Shown here: one piece after another, positions 16,385 through 23,627 of the stretch
Layout of the letters: each line of letters opens with the position of its first letter
How positions within the stretch are numbered: the first letter of the stretch is position 1
NCBI RefSeq assembly: GCF_002088975.1
Contig: NZ_NCST01000116.1
Span: 62,001 to 126,000, forward strand
Direction of reading: 5' to 3'
Source of the DNA: Henriciella aquimarina
Lineage (GTDB): Bacteria; Pseudomonadota; Alphaproteobacteria; Caulobacterales; Hyphomonadaceae
Length of the DNA stretch: 64,000 nucleotides
The notes under the pieces: generated by a model
Databases searched by the model: none
Seen by the model: only the letters and a program-made list of their open reading frames with translations
Told to the model about the DNA's origin: nothing
Made by a program: the position numbers and the translations under genes

Positions 16385-17443
16385 TTAACCATCCGAATAG
16401 GCTTTTGCCAAATCGGGATCTTTTTCGGCCACAAGATCGGCCAGATCGGAGATGACCTTGGCCTGTTTCCAGGTCGCATCATCCTGCATCTTGCCGTCGA
16501 GCATCGCGACGCCCGACCCATCCGGCATCGCTTCCAGAATGCGGCGGGCAAATTTCACCTCATCCGGATTGGGCGAGAAGACGCGCTTGGCGATCTCGAT
16601 CTGCTTGGGATGCAGCGTCCAGGTGCCCGAACAGCCAAGCAGGAAGGCATTGCGGAATTGCTGTTCGCAGGCTTCAAGGTCCGCAATGTCCCCGAACGGG
16701 CCGTAGAAGGCATTGATGCCAGCCATGCGGCAGGCATCGACCATGCGGGCGATCGTATAGTGCCACGGGTCCTGCTGGGCGCTTTCACGGGGGCTGCCAT
16801 CCTCGTTCGGATCGTCCACCACGCGATAATAGGGGTGCCCGCCGCCGACGCGCGTCGTCTTCATCTTGCGATCGGCCGCGAGGTCTGCCGGCCCGAGCGA
16901 GATGCCCTGCATGCGCGGGCTGGCGAGCGCGATTTCTTCCACCAGCGCCATGCCCTGCGCTGTCTCCAGGATGGCATGGAAGAGGATCGGGCGTTTCAGC
17001 CCCGCCTTCGCTTCGAGCTGGGCGACATACTGGTCGGCGAAATGGATGTCCCACGGGCCTTCCACCTTGGGAAGCATGATCACATCGAGCTGATGGCCGG
17101 CCTTCAGCACAAGATCTGACACATCGTCCTGAAACCAGGGAGAATTCAGACAGTTCACCCGGCTCCAGAAGCCGGTCCCCTTGCCCTGCCAGTCATACAT
17201 GGAGGCCATCTCGACGGCCCCGGCACGGGCAGCATCCTTGGCGTCGGCCGGAATGGCATCCTCGAGATTGGCAAGCACCACGTCCACGGTCGGTGCGATC
17301 TCCGGGACCTTGGCACGCACCTTGTCGAGATGCGGCGGCACGAAATGGATCATCCGCTCCAGCCGGACCGGCAGCTCCAGCATCGGGTCCGGGGCGCCAA
17401 TGGCAAGCGGCTTGAAGAAATTCCGTGGTGTTTTCCGGGTCAT
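16385..17443 (-). CDS. HpcH/HpaI (CitE)-type acyl-CoA lyase, malyl-CoA lyase-like
   Basis: A 352-residue TIM-barrel C-C lyase of the citrate lyase beta/malyl-CoA lyase superfamily. Visible motifs are [19 protein letters not shown] (metal-binding Glu/Asp region), [16 protein letters not shown] (Arg that binds the substrate), [14 protein letters not shown] (metal Glu) and [11 protein letters not shown]. The likely reaction is cleavage or formation of malyl-, methylmalyl- or citramalyl-CoA, relevant to C2/C3 assimilation. ATG at 17443 is chosen; AGGAGG lies 12 bases before it, rather far, so an in-frame GTG 9 bases upstream remains possible. Confidence 0.88.
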   Translation of the reverse strand: MTRKTPRNFFKPLAIGAPDPMLELPVRLERMIHFVPPHLDKVRAKVPEIAPTVDVVLANLEDAIPADAKDAARAGAVEMASMYDWQGKGTGFWSRVNCLNSPWFQDDVSDLVLKAGHQLDVIMLPKVEGPWDIHFADQYVAQLEAKAGLKRPILFHAILETAQGMALVEEIALASPRMQGISLGPADLAADRKMKTTRVGGGHPYYRVVDDPNEDGSPRESAQQDPWHYTIARMVDACRMAGINAFYGPFGDIADLEACEQQFRNAFLLGCSGTWTLHPKQIEIAKRVFSPNPDEVKFARRILEAMPDGSGVAMLDGKMQDDATWKQAKVISDLADLVAEKDPDLAKAYSDG

Positions 17444-17509
17444 GGGCGGCACGCTCCTCCTGATCTTGCCGCGCAAACTAAACGTGGCAGAGGCGGCGTC
17501 AATCAGCCC

Positions 17510-18178
17510 TTATGCGGCTTGTCCCGGCGCAGGACGGGCCTCGCTCTCCATGACCGACAGATTCATGCTGAAAGAGCGCCGCTCGCCTTCGGAACGGAAC
17601 GGATAGACACAGTGAAACATGTAGGAGGGGAAGATCCAGAAATCGCCGACGCGCGGCTTCACCATGAAATTCGACACCGAATAATGTGAATCCGTGCCAT
17701 GGGCGAACTGCAAGTGGCCGTGGGAAGGGTGATGGTCGCGATAATCCTCTTCCCATTCCGCTTCGATTCCGTCCGGCAGCTTCAGATAGCCGACGCAGGA
17801 GAGCGCCGCGCCGGTATGGATGTGCAGGGGATTATAGTCGCCGGCAAACTGACGCACGAACCAGCCGCCCGCAATATTGAGTTCATACTGCTTTGTCCGG
17901 TGCTCATAGTCCCCGAACGTGCCGCGGCGGCTGGCACGGATGTGATACTCGATGAGGGTCTGCCCAAGCGCGGCCGCGGCCATGTCGATCAGCGCGCGAT
18001 CGAAGCGCAGCTCCTCGCGGACCTTGCCGACCAGCTGTCCGGAATGATCCTCCAGGTTGCGGGTAATGGCAGCATTCATGTCATCGACGAAGCGCGCCGG
18101 CATGCGCACATAACCCATCATCGGCCCGAAGGGCGTGAAGAAATCCTTGTCCCCCTGGGGCGTAAAGATCACGGCCAT
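17510..18178 (-). CDS. Putative 2OG-Fe(II) oxygenase (TIGR02466-like)
   Basis: A 222-residue cupin-like protein with GDYNPLHIHTGAALSCVGYLKLP (candidate iron ligands His119/His121), VGDFWIFPSYMFHCVYPF (His189) and GERRSFSMNL (Arg for the 2-oxoglutarate carboxylate). This pattern matches the uncharacterised TIGR02466 group of 2OG oxygenases common in marine bacteria and cyanophages. The substrate is unknown. AAGGAGG lies 10 bases before the ATG. The promoter overlaps a palindrome that recurs upstream of the gene at 26062-26487, so it may be under specific repression. Confidence 0.82.
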   Translation of the reverse strand: MAVIFTPQGDKDFFTPFGPMMGYVRMPARFVDDMNAAITRNLEDHSGQLVGKVREELRFDRALIDMAAAALGQTLIEYHIRASRRGTFGDYEHRTKQYELNIAGGWFVRQFAGDYNPLHIHTGAALSCVGYLKLPDGIEAEWEEDYRDHHPSHGHLQFAHGTDSHYSVSNFMVKPRVGDFWIFPSYMFHCVYPFRSEGERRSFSMNLSVMESEARPAPGQAA

Positions 18179-18241
18179 GCAGCGTCTTCCTCCTTAGGTT
18201 ACGCAGGGAAAACCTGAGCTTGCTACAGCTGTCACATCGCC

Positions 18242-18280
18242 GTTCTAAGGCGAGGAGGCATTTATTGTCAAACGATAAAT
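18242..18280 (-). promoter_or_regulatory. Predicted promoter and operator palindrome for the 2OG oxygenase gene
   Basis: On the minus strand a consensus -35 TTGACA (18271-18266) is followed after 18 bases by TAGAAC (18247-18242). The -35 sits inside an imperfect palindrome, TTATTG-N5-CGATAAA on the plus strand (18262-18279), extended by one base on each side. Overlap with the promoter suggests a repressor site. The same 18-base element, 16 of 18 identical, occurs at 26507-26524. Confidence 0.5.
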
Positions 18281-18295
18281 CAAGAAGGCGCGAGC

Positions 18296-18826
18296 CTAGC
18301 GCGTGAAACTATAATAGGTACGCTGGAACGCACCCTCCCGGCCGTCGATCCTGACCATTTTCCGGATGGAAAAAGCGTGCTCGGAGATCCAGTAGGTATA
18401 TTCGCACTGCGCTTCGAGATCATTGTCCTTGCAAGCCTGCTGCGTGATCAGGACGAAACCGTCATCCTTCTGTTCACGGCTGACGATCGTCTCGTCATTC
18501 AGCATCTTGCCGTCATCGGAGACGATCACTTCCGCGCGGCCATCGGCCGTCGGCTGTTCGGGATAGCTGAAATAAAGCTCGAATGTCTGCCCGTTTTGCG
18601 CAACGGCCAGCTCCACGGGAAGGGTCACTTCCGCCCCTTCGTCAGCATCCTTGAGATAGGTCAGCTCGCCTTCCCAGTCGTCTCCGCTGAGAACGGCGAG
18701 CTCATCTGCGGACACTTCGGGCGCGACCTGTCGGCCTTCCGTGGCTGTCGGGTCCGGCGCGCCGCAGGCGGCAACCAGCACCGCCGCGAGAACCAGGCCC
18801 GGTATCTGTCTGTCAAAGCGCATCAT
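18296..18826 (-). CDS. Hypothetical lipoprotein
   Basis: The 176-residue protein has a signal peptide and lipobox LVAAC, followed by a short flexible segment and a beta-rich domain (GDDWEGELTYLKDADEGAEVTLPVELAV, FELYFSYPEQPTADGRAEVIVSDDGKML, AFSIRKMVRIDGREGAFQRTYYSFTR). It resembles a small beta-barrel or lipocalin-like reporter domain, but I do not recognise the family. Two internal Cys near QACKDNDLEAQCEY could form a disulphide. The start is at one of two adjacent ATGs (18826 or 18823), with AAGG upstream. Confidence 0.75.
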   Translation of the reverse strand: MMRFDRQIPGLVLAAVLVAACGAPDPTATEGRQVAPEVSADELAVLSGDDWEGELTYLKDADEGAEVTLPVELAVAQNGQTFELYFSYPEQPTADGRAEVIVSDDGKMLNDETIVSREQKDDGFVLITQQACKDNDLEAQCEYTYWISEHAFSIRKMVRIDGREGAFQRTYYSFTR

Positions 18827-18870
18827 GACCACACCCTTAGTGCGTAATGCCTGCGCGTCTCAAGACCTGC

Positions 18871-19113
18871 TCAGGCTTCGCCGCGGGCAGCCGCGCGCTC
18901 ATAGGTGAGAGCGCGGATGAAGAAGAGGCTGCAGATATAGACGACCGCGGCAGAGACCAGCGCCTCCACACTCCAGAAGAAAACGCCTTCGACACTGACA
19001 TGCAGCGCGAGGAGAAAAAGGGTCGAGATGCCAAGCGCAAACGCGCCGGAGATTTCAGCGATGAGGATTGTGGCCGTCAGGGCCTTGATGAAAGCAAACA
19101 TGGTCTCACTCAT
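18871..19113 (-). CDS. Small two-helix membrane protein, unknown
   Basis: The 80-residue protein has two strongly hydrophobic stretches (about 8-38, LTATILIAEISGAFALGISTL, and 45-68, FWSVEALVSAAVVYICSLFFI) and a basic C-terminal tail. I do not recognise a family. It sits between xerD and the lipoprotein gene on the same strand. Codon use looks like its neighbours, so it is probably a real gene. Confidence 0.6.
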   Translation of the reverse strand: MSETMFAFIKALTATILIAEISGAFALGISTLFLLALHVSVEGVFFWSVEALVSAAVVYICSLFFIRALTYERAAARGEA

Positions 19114-19189
19114 TCAAAGGGCCGACAGGCCCAGCATGCGCCTTATATCGCCATTGATCGCCTTGAGGGGAAGGCTGTCTGCGATTTTT

Positions 19190-20101
19190 TTACCGCGCCA
19201 GCGGATGCGCCGTCTCCAGAAGCTCGGCCAGTTCGTCCGTCAGGACGTGGGTATAGATCTCGGTCGTCGAGATATCGGCATGTCCAAGCAGGGTCTGGAC
19301 CGAGCGCAGATCCGCCCCACCCTGCAGAAGATGCGTGGCATAAGCATGGCGCAGGGCATGCGGATGGACGCGCGCCGGATCGAGGCCGGCCGCAAGGCTC
19401 AGCTCCTTCAGCATCTGGCCCAGCCGGCGGCGTGTCAGATGCCCCTCCTTGCCGCGCGAGGGGAAGACATAGCCAGCCGCCGCCTTCGCTCGCACCGTCT
19501 TTTTCGGCAAGCTATCCTCGCGCACGGCGAGCCAGTCGAGAATGGCATCCAGGGCAGGTGTCCCCAGCGGGCAAAGCCGGTCTTTGCCGCCCTTCCCACG
19601 TATAATGATATCGCTTGTCTCCCAGCGGCCATTCTTGCGGCGCGGCAGGTTACCGGTCTTCAGGCTGACCAGTTCGCTGACGCGAAGCCCGGCCCCGTAA
19701 AGCAGCTCCACCAGGCATCGAAGACGCGCATCGTCCCCGCACGCCTCAATCAAACGCGCCAGCTCTTCGCGCGACAGCACATCCGGGATGTCGCGCCCGG
19801 CTTTCGGTCCCTCGAGCTTCGAGGTCGGGTCGTCCTTGCGGTCACCCTCTTCGAACAGGAAGCGGAAGAAGCGGCGCAGCGATGAGAGCTTGCGCGCCTG
19901 GGTCCGTGGCGCGAGGCCCTGGGCGGCCAGCCCGCTAGCATACCGCGCGACCTGTCTGGCGTCGGCTTTCAACAGTTTGCCCTTCATGAAGCCGGACGCA
20001 TCGGCAAGGTCGCGGCCATACGCATCGAGCGTATTGGGAGAGGCGCCGCGCTCGGCGCTCATCATCTCCAGAAAGGCATCTATGCGGGCCGCATCGCTCA
20101 T
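19190..20101 (-). CDS. xerD: Tyrosine recombinase XerD
   Basis: With XerC it resolves chromosome dimers at dif near the terminus. The 303-residue protein has the SAM-like N-terminal domain (AERGASPNTLDAYGRDLADASGF, LSSLRRFFRFLFEEG) and a complete catalytic set: Arg140 (GAGLRVSEL), Lys in GKGGK (about 170-173), H248-x-x-R251 (HALRHAYATHLL), His274 (LGHADISTTEIY) and nucleophile Tyr283. No integrase-associated mobile element surrounds it, so it is the housekeeping enzyme. Confidence 0.95.
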   Translation of the reverse strand: MSDAARIDAFLEMMSAERGASPNTLDAYGRDLADASGFMKGKLLKADARQVARYASGLAAQGLAPRTQARKLSSLRRFFRFLFEEGDRKDDPTSKLEGPKAGRDIPDVLSREELARLIEACGDDARLRCLVELLYGAGLRVSELVSLKTGNLPRRKNGRWETSDIIIRGKGGKDRLCPLGTPALDAILDWLAVREDSLPKKTVRAKAAAGYVFPSRGKEGHLTRRRLGQMLKELSLAAGLDPARVHPHALRHAYATHLLQGGADLRSVQTLLGHADISTTEIYTHVLTDELAELLETAHPLAR

Positions 20102-20147
20102 GGCAGGAGAGTGCGCCTGCGATGCTTAACATCACGCTTATGAGAAA

Positions 20148-20171
20148 CGGGCGCGAATGGTCTCGCGCCCG
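20148..20171 (-). terminator. Hairpin downstream of the alanine symporter gene
   Basis: A 9-bp stem (20148-20156 with 20163-20171) with a 6-base loop lies 30 bases beyond the symporter stop. On the minus strand it is followed by GTTTCTCAT, a weak T-rich tail, so it is probably an intrinsic terminator of modest strength. Confidence 0.5.
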
Positions 20172-20201
20172 CTCCTGTTTCAATAGGCCTGCAGCGGCGG
20201 G

Positions 20202-21977
20202 TTATTCGCCCGGCCGCTCCTCGGTCTTGTCGAGCACAGGATGACCGTGATCCGGGTCATCATTCAGCTTGTGCATGGCCACCACGACGCTTGAGAGCGC
20301 GGCAATGGCGATCAGGTTCGGGAAGGCCATGGAGGCGTTGGCAATGTCGCCAAGCAGCCACAGCCAGTCCGCAGCCGCGATGGTGCCAAGGAAGATGATC
20401 ACAACCCAGATATAGCGGAACGGGTGGGTCGCCCACTCGCCGATCATATAGGTTGCGGCCTGCTCGCCATAATAGGACCAGCCGATAATGGTGGTGAAGG
20501 CAAAGAAGAACAGCGCCACCGGCACGATGAACTCACCGCCCGGGAAGGCTGCGCCATAGGCGCGTGTTGTGATCGCCGCGGAATTGGCGTCAGTTTCCCA
20601 CGCATGATCGACAGCGATCATCGCCTCATCGATTTGCGCCTGCAGGTCGCTCCAGCCTTGGCCCGCCTCGGCTTCCAGGGCTGCGACCTCTTCAGTCGAC
20701 ATGTCCTGAAGCGCAGCCGGATAGGCCGCCTCGATGGCGATGTCCTCGATCTCGACGCCCGAGGCGCGGCATTCCTGCAGCCAGGCCGAAGCCACCGCCC
20801 CGTTCTGGACGATGATCTGCTCACGGCCTTCAGTGTAGGCACTCGGGAACAGCGCGTCCTTTTCTGTGCCTTCCGGCAGAGCATAGTCGGCAGCGATACA
20901 GCTATTGGCTGCCATCAGCGCCGGGCTCTTCTTGAAGTCGCCGACCACGGTCAGGATGACGAGCGCCGTCATGGTGCAGATGACGATCGTGTCGATGAAG
21001 ACGCCGATCATGGCGATTTCGCCCTGCTGGACGGGGTTCTTGGTGCGGGCCGCCGCGTGAGCGATCGGCGCCGAGCCCTGACCGGCCTCGTTTGAGAACA
21101 GACCCCGCGCGATGCCGTACCGCACCGCCTGCATGACGCCGTATCCGGCCGCGCCGCCGGCCGCTTCATGCCAGCCAAAGGCGTTTCCGATGATCTCGCC
21201 GAAGGCGCCCGGCACCTTGTCGGCATTGATGAGCAGCACGATGAAAGCCGCCAGCACATACAGGGCGGCCATGACCGGAACGACCTTGCCGGCAAAGCTG
21301 CCGATGGACTTGATGCCGCCGATAATGACGGCAAAGACAAGAGCCGCCAGGACAAGGCCGATGGCCCAGGCCGGGATGCTCAGGCCAAGCGTGGACTGGC
21401 TCGTTTCGGTGACCGATTCCATGATCGAGTTCGCCTGGATCATGCCGCCCGTCGCGGCTGCCGAGAACAGTGTCCCGATACAGAAGATGATCGCCAGCCA
21501 GCCCCAATTCTTCCCGAGGCCGTTCTTGATGTAATACATCGGGCCGCCATTGATGCGGCCATACTCGTCGGTTTCGCGGTATTTGACCGCGAGAGAGCTT
21601 TCCGAGAAGGCGAGCGCCATGCCGAAGATGGCAACGATCCACATCCAGAAGATCGCCCCGGGCCCGCCAAGCGTAATGGCGGTCGCCACGCCCGCGAGGT
21701 TACCTGTGCCAACCTGCCCGGAGAGCGCTGTCGACAGGGCCTGCCAGGGCGTGATGGCCCCGTCCTCGCCCTGCGCCTTACGGCCCTGCCATACCTCGAC
21801 GAGGGCCGGCACGAAGCGGCGCAGGGGCCGCGCGGCCAGACGCACCATCATGAAGAGGCCGGTCCCGAGCAGGACGACAGCCAGCGGACCGATCTGGCCC
21901 GGAATGACGACGGCGTCGCCCCATGTGCCGCCCCAAATGAATCCGGCGACATTCTCGATCAAAGCGATAATATCCAA
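20202..21977 (-). CDS. Alanine/glycine:cation symporter (AgcS family) with extra domain
   Basis: Imports alanine or glycine with sodium or protons. The AgcS hallmarks are present: GQVGTGNLAGVATAITLGGPGAIFWMW (91-113), NGGPMYYI, GLFSNEAGQGSAPIAHAAA (292-310) and FAFTTIIGWSYYGEQ (493-506). At 591 residues it is over 100 longer than usual. The excess is a single hydrophilic insertion (about 350-465) between two membrane segments, rich in Ala/Glu with two cysteines (360, 403). The insertion seems to be a soluble loop domain, and its side of the membrane is not certain. Confidence 0.93.
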   Translation of the reverse strand: MDIIALIENVAGFIWGGTWGDAVVIPGQIGPLAVVLLGTGLFMMVRLAARPLRRFVPALVEVWQGRKAQGEDGAITPWQALSTALSGQVGTGNLAGVATAITLGGPGAIFWMWIVAIFGMALAFSESSLAVKYRETDEYGRINGGPMYYIKNGLGKNWGWLAIIFCIGTLFSAAATGGMIQANSIMESVTETSQSTLGLSIPAWAIGLVLAALVFAVIIGGIKSIGSFAGKVVPVMAALYVLAAFIVLLINADKVPGAFGEIIGNAFGWHEAAGGAAGYGVMQAVRYGIARGLFSNEAGQGSAPIAHAAARTKNPVQQGEIAMIGVFIDTIVICTMTALVILTVVGDFKKSPALMAANSCIAADYALPEGTEKDALFPSAYTEGREQIIVQNGAVASAWLQECRASGVEIEDIAIEAAYPAALQDMSTEEVAALEAEAGQGWSDLQAQIDEAMIAVDHAWETDANSAAITTRAYGAAFPGGEFIVPVALFFFAFTTIIGWSYYGEQAATYMIGEWATHPFRYIWVVIIFLGTIAAADWLWLLGDIANASMAFPNLIAIAALSSVVVAMHKLNDDPDHGHPVLDKTEERPGE

Positions 21978-22053
21978 AGCTGGCCTCCCCGGCTCCCTTT
22001 AGGTTCCCTGAAGCGCCCGACACTAGACGTGTTTTTCTCCCTGTGAAGCAGGA

Positions 22054-22079
22054 CGGGGCAGATTTTTACACCTGCCCCG
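22054..22079 (-). terminator. Hairpin downstream of the 22111-22569 gene
   Basis: An 8-bp stem (22054-22061 with 22072-22079) closes a 10-base loop beyond the stop of the small membrane protein gene. There is no T-run after it on the minus strand, so termination is only possible. Confidence 0.4.
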
Positions 22080-22110
22080 CCTCAACGCATAAGAATTTTT
22101 CTTTGAATAA

Positions 22111-22569
22111 TCAGGCGCCGAAGCCCTCTCCCACGCCAAAGTCGCGGCGCGCAGACACGATGGTGACCACCACGCCTGCCAGCACATCGAGCAGTGTCAT
22201 GATGGTGATGATGAAGAAAACCGAGGTTGCGAAGTTCGGCAGAAGCAGGAATTCGACTAGGCAGACGATGAAAAGGATCATCGAAATCGCATGATTGATA
22301 ATGGTGGCGGTGCCCGTGCTGGTCGACTTCAGGATCTCCATGAACAGGAGCGCAATCGAGAACAGGATCAGCATTTCCCCATTGGTGACCGCCCAGTTCA
22401 CACCGGAGATCATCGGCAGGGTCAGCATCGGCTTGTCCATCAGCGCAATAAGCGGCGAGACGTTGTTGACCACACCTTCCACGGCCTCCCCGCCAAAAGG
22501 CAGGGCGATCAGGTTGTAGATTGCGACCGGAATGATCAGGAGCGGAAAGATACCGAGTAGCACGCGCAT
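22111..22569 (-). CDS. Four-helix integral membrane protein, unknown
   Basis: The 152-residue protein has four hydrophobic segments: RVLLGIFPLLIIPVAIYNLI, MLILFSIALLFMEIL, IINHAISMILFIVCLVEFLLLP and SVFFIITIMTLLDVLAGVVVTIVS. I do not recognise a characterised family. An upstream in-frame ATG at 22674 would add 35 basic residues, but the codons there (several CGA, AGG, GGA and AGT) are unlike the rest of the window. ATG at 22569 has AGGGGA at good spacing, so the shorter form is chosen. Confidence 0.7.
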   Translation of the reverse strand: MRVLLGIFPLLIIPVAIYNLIALPFGGEAVEGVVNNVSPLIALMDKPMLTLPMISGVNWAVTNGEMLILFSIALLFMEILKSTSTGTATIINHAISMILFIVCLVEFLLLPNFATSVFFIITIMTLLDVLAGVVVTIVSARRDFGVGEGFGA

Positions 22570-22763
22570 ATTGGATCCCCTGCGTTGCGTTGGCCGGCCG
22601 GAGGCGGCCTGGCGTTTTCGTCGATCTTCTGCCCTGGCGATGGCCGCGGCACCGAAAATCCCTTTCAGACTCATGCCTAGCGTCCCCTTGCAGGCCTGTT
22701 AAGCATGAAAATCCTAGCACAGGATGGGCACGAAGGCAGGCGTGTCTTTTGGGACTCAGTCTC

Positions 22764-23495
22764 TCAGACCTCGTCGGCGCCCTCTGGGTTACGCCGGCGG
22801 CGGATCAGCCATGTCACGCCACGCAAATCCGACAGCGCTGCCCATAACCGGCCGAAATTGGTGTATTTCGACCGTCCGGCCCCGCGCTCGCGGTGGTTCA
22901 CATCCATGAACTCGACGGAATAGCCCTCCGCCTTGATGAGCGCCGGCATATAGCGGTGCATATGGTCGAAATAGGGAAGCGAGAGGAAGACCTCGCGCTT
23001 GACCGCCTTGATACCGCAACCGGAGTCGTCGCAATCGTCGCGTAGCATCCGGCGGCGAATCGCATTGGCGAACTGGCTGCCGAAGCGCTTCCAGGCGGTA
23101 TCCTTGCGCTTGGTCCGCCGGCCCATGACCATGGCCAGCTTTTCCGGCGCATCCTGGCGGGTCAGCGCCCGGTAAAGATCCGGCAGATCGGCCGGGTCGT
23201 TCTGTCCGTCCCCGTCCAGCGTGCCGACCACCCGCCCATGCGCCGCCCGCACCCCGGTGCGAATGGCCCGGCTCTGACCGGCATTCTTGCGGTGGCTCAG
23301 CACGCGCAGCGCCGGATACGTCTCCTTCAGGGCGGCCAGCACGGCACGCGTGTCATCGGTAGAGGCATCGTCGACGAAGATCATCTCATAGGCCCGCCCA
23401 TCGAGCGCTGCGGCAATCTCGCGGACCAGGGACTCCACATTGCCGGATTCGTTGTGGACCGGCACGACGACAGAGAATTCAAGCAGTTCAGCCAC
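22764..23495 (-). CDS. Family 2 glycosyltransferase, DPM1/ArnC-like
   Basis: A cytoplasmic GT-A enzyme that probably transfers a sugar to polyprenyl phosphate. The 243-residue protein has VVVPVHNESGNVESLV, FVDDASTDDTRAVL, the DxD-like LDGDGQNDPADLP and CGIKAVKREVFLSLPYFDHMHRYMPAL, typical of the dolichyl-phosphate mannosyltransferase/ArnC group. There are no C-terminal membrane helices, so it is the soluble DPM1-like type. It is divergent from hrpB. Confidence 0.92.
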   Translation of the reverse strand: MAELLEFSVVVPVHNESGNVESLVREIAAALDGRAYEMIFVDDASTDDTRAVLAALKETYPALRVLSHRKNAGQSRAIRTGVRAAHGRVVGTLDGDGQNDPADLPDLYRALTRQDAPEKLAMVMGRRTKRKDTAWKRFGSQFANAIRRRMLRDDCDDSGCGIKAVKREVFLSLPYFDHMHRYMPALIKAEGYSVEFMDVNHRERGAGRSKYTNFGRLWAALSDLRGVTWLIRRRRNPEGADEV

Positions 23496-23627
23496 GGGCA
23501 GAGCCTTTCGCGGGGTCAGTTCTGGCGCCTTTCTTTAAGCGCTTCGCCGCGTTTGCGAAACCATGGATCACCGCGCGAGCTGTTCCACCCCGTGCCAAGC
23601 TGGATGGATTCGGCTAGACGGGCAGCC

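Noticed and set aside
15785-17119. Long plus-strand open frame across the TonB-C-like and CitE-type genes
   Set aside because: It is opposite two genes with clear signal peptide or active-site motifs, so it is a shadow.
19190-20101. Tyrosine recombinase as a mark of an integrated element
   Set aside because: The protein has XerD length and motifs, there is no nearby tRNA, direct repeat or phage gene, and its neighbours are ordinary.
23238-23627. In-frame upstream extension of hrpB
   Set aside because: It overlaps the start of the divergent glycosyltransferase gene, and HrpB length fits a start at 23628.
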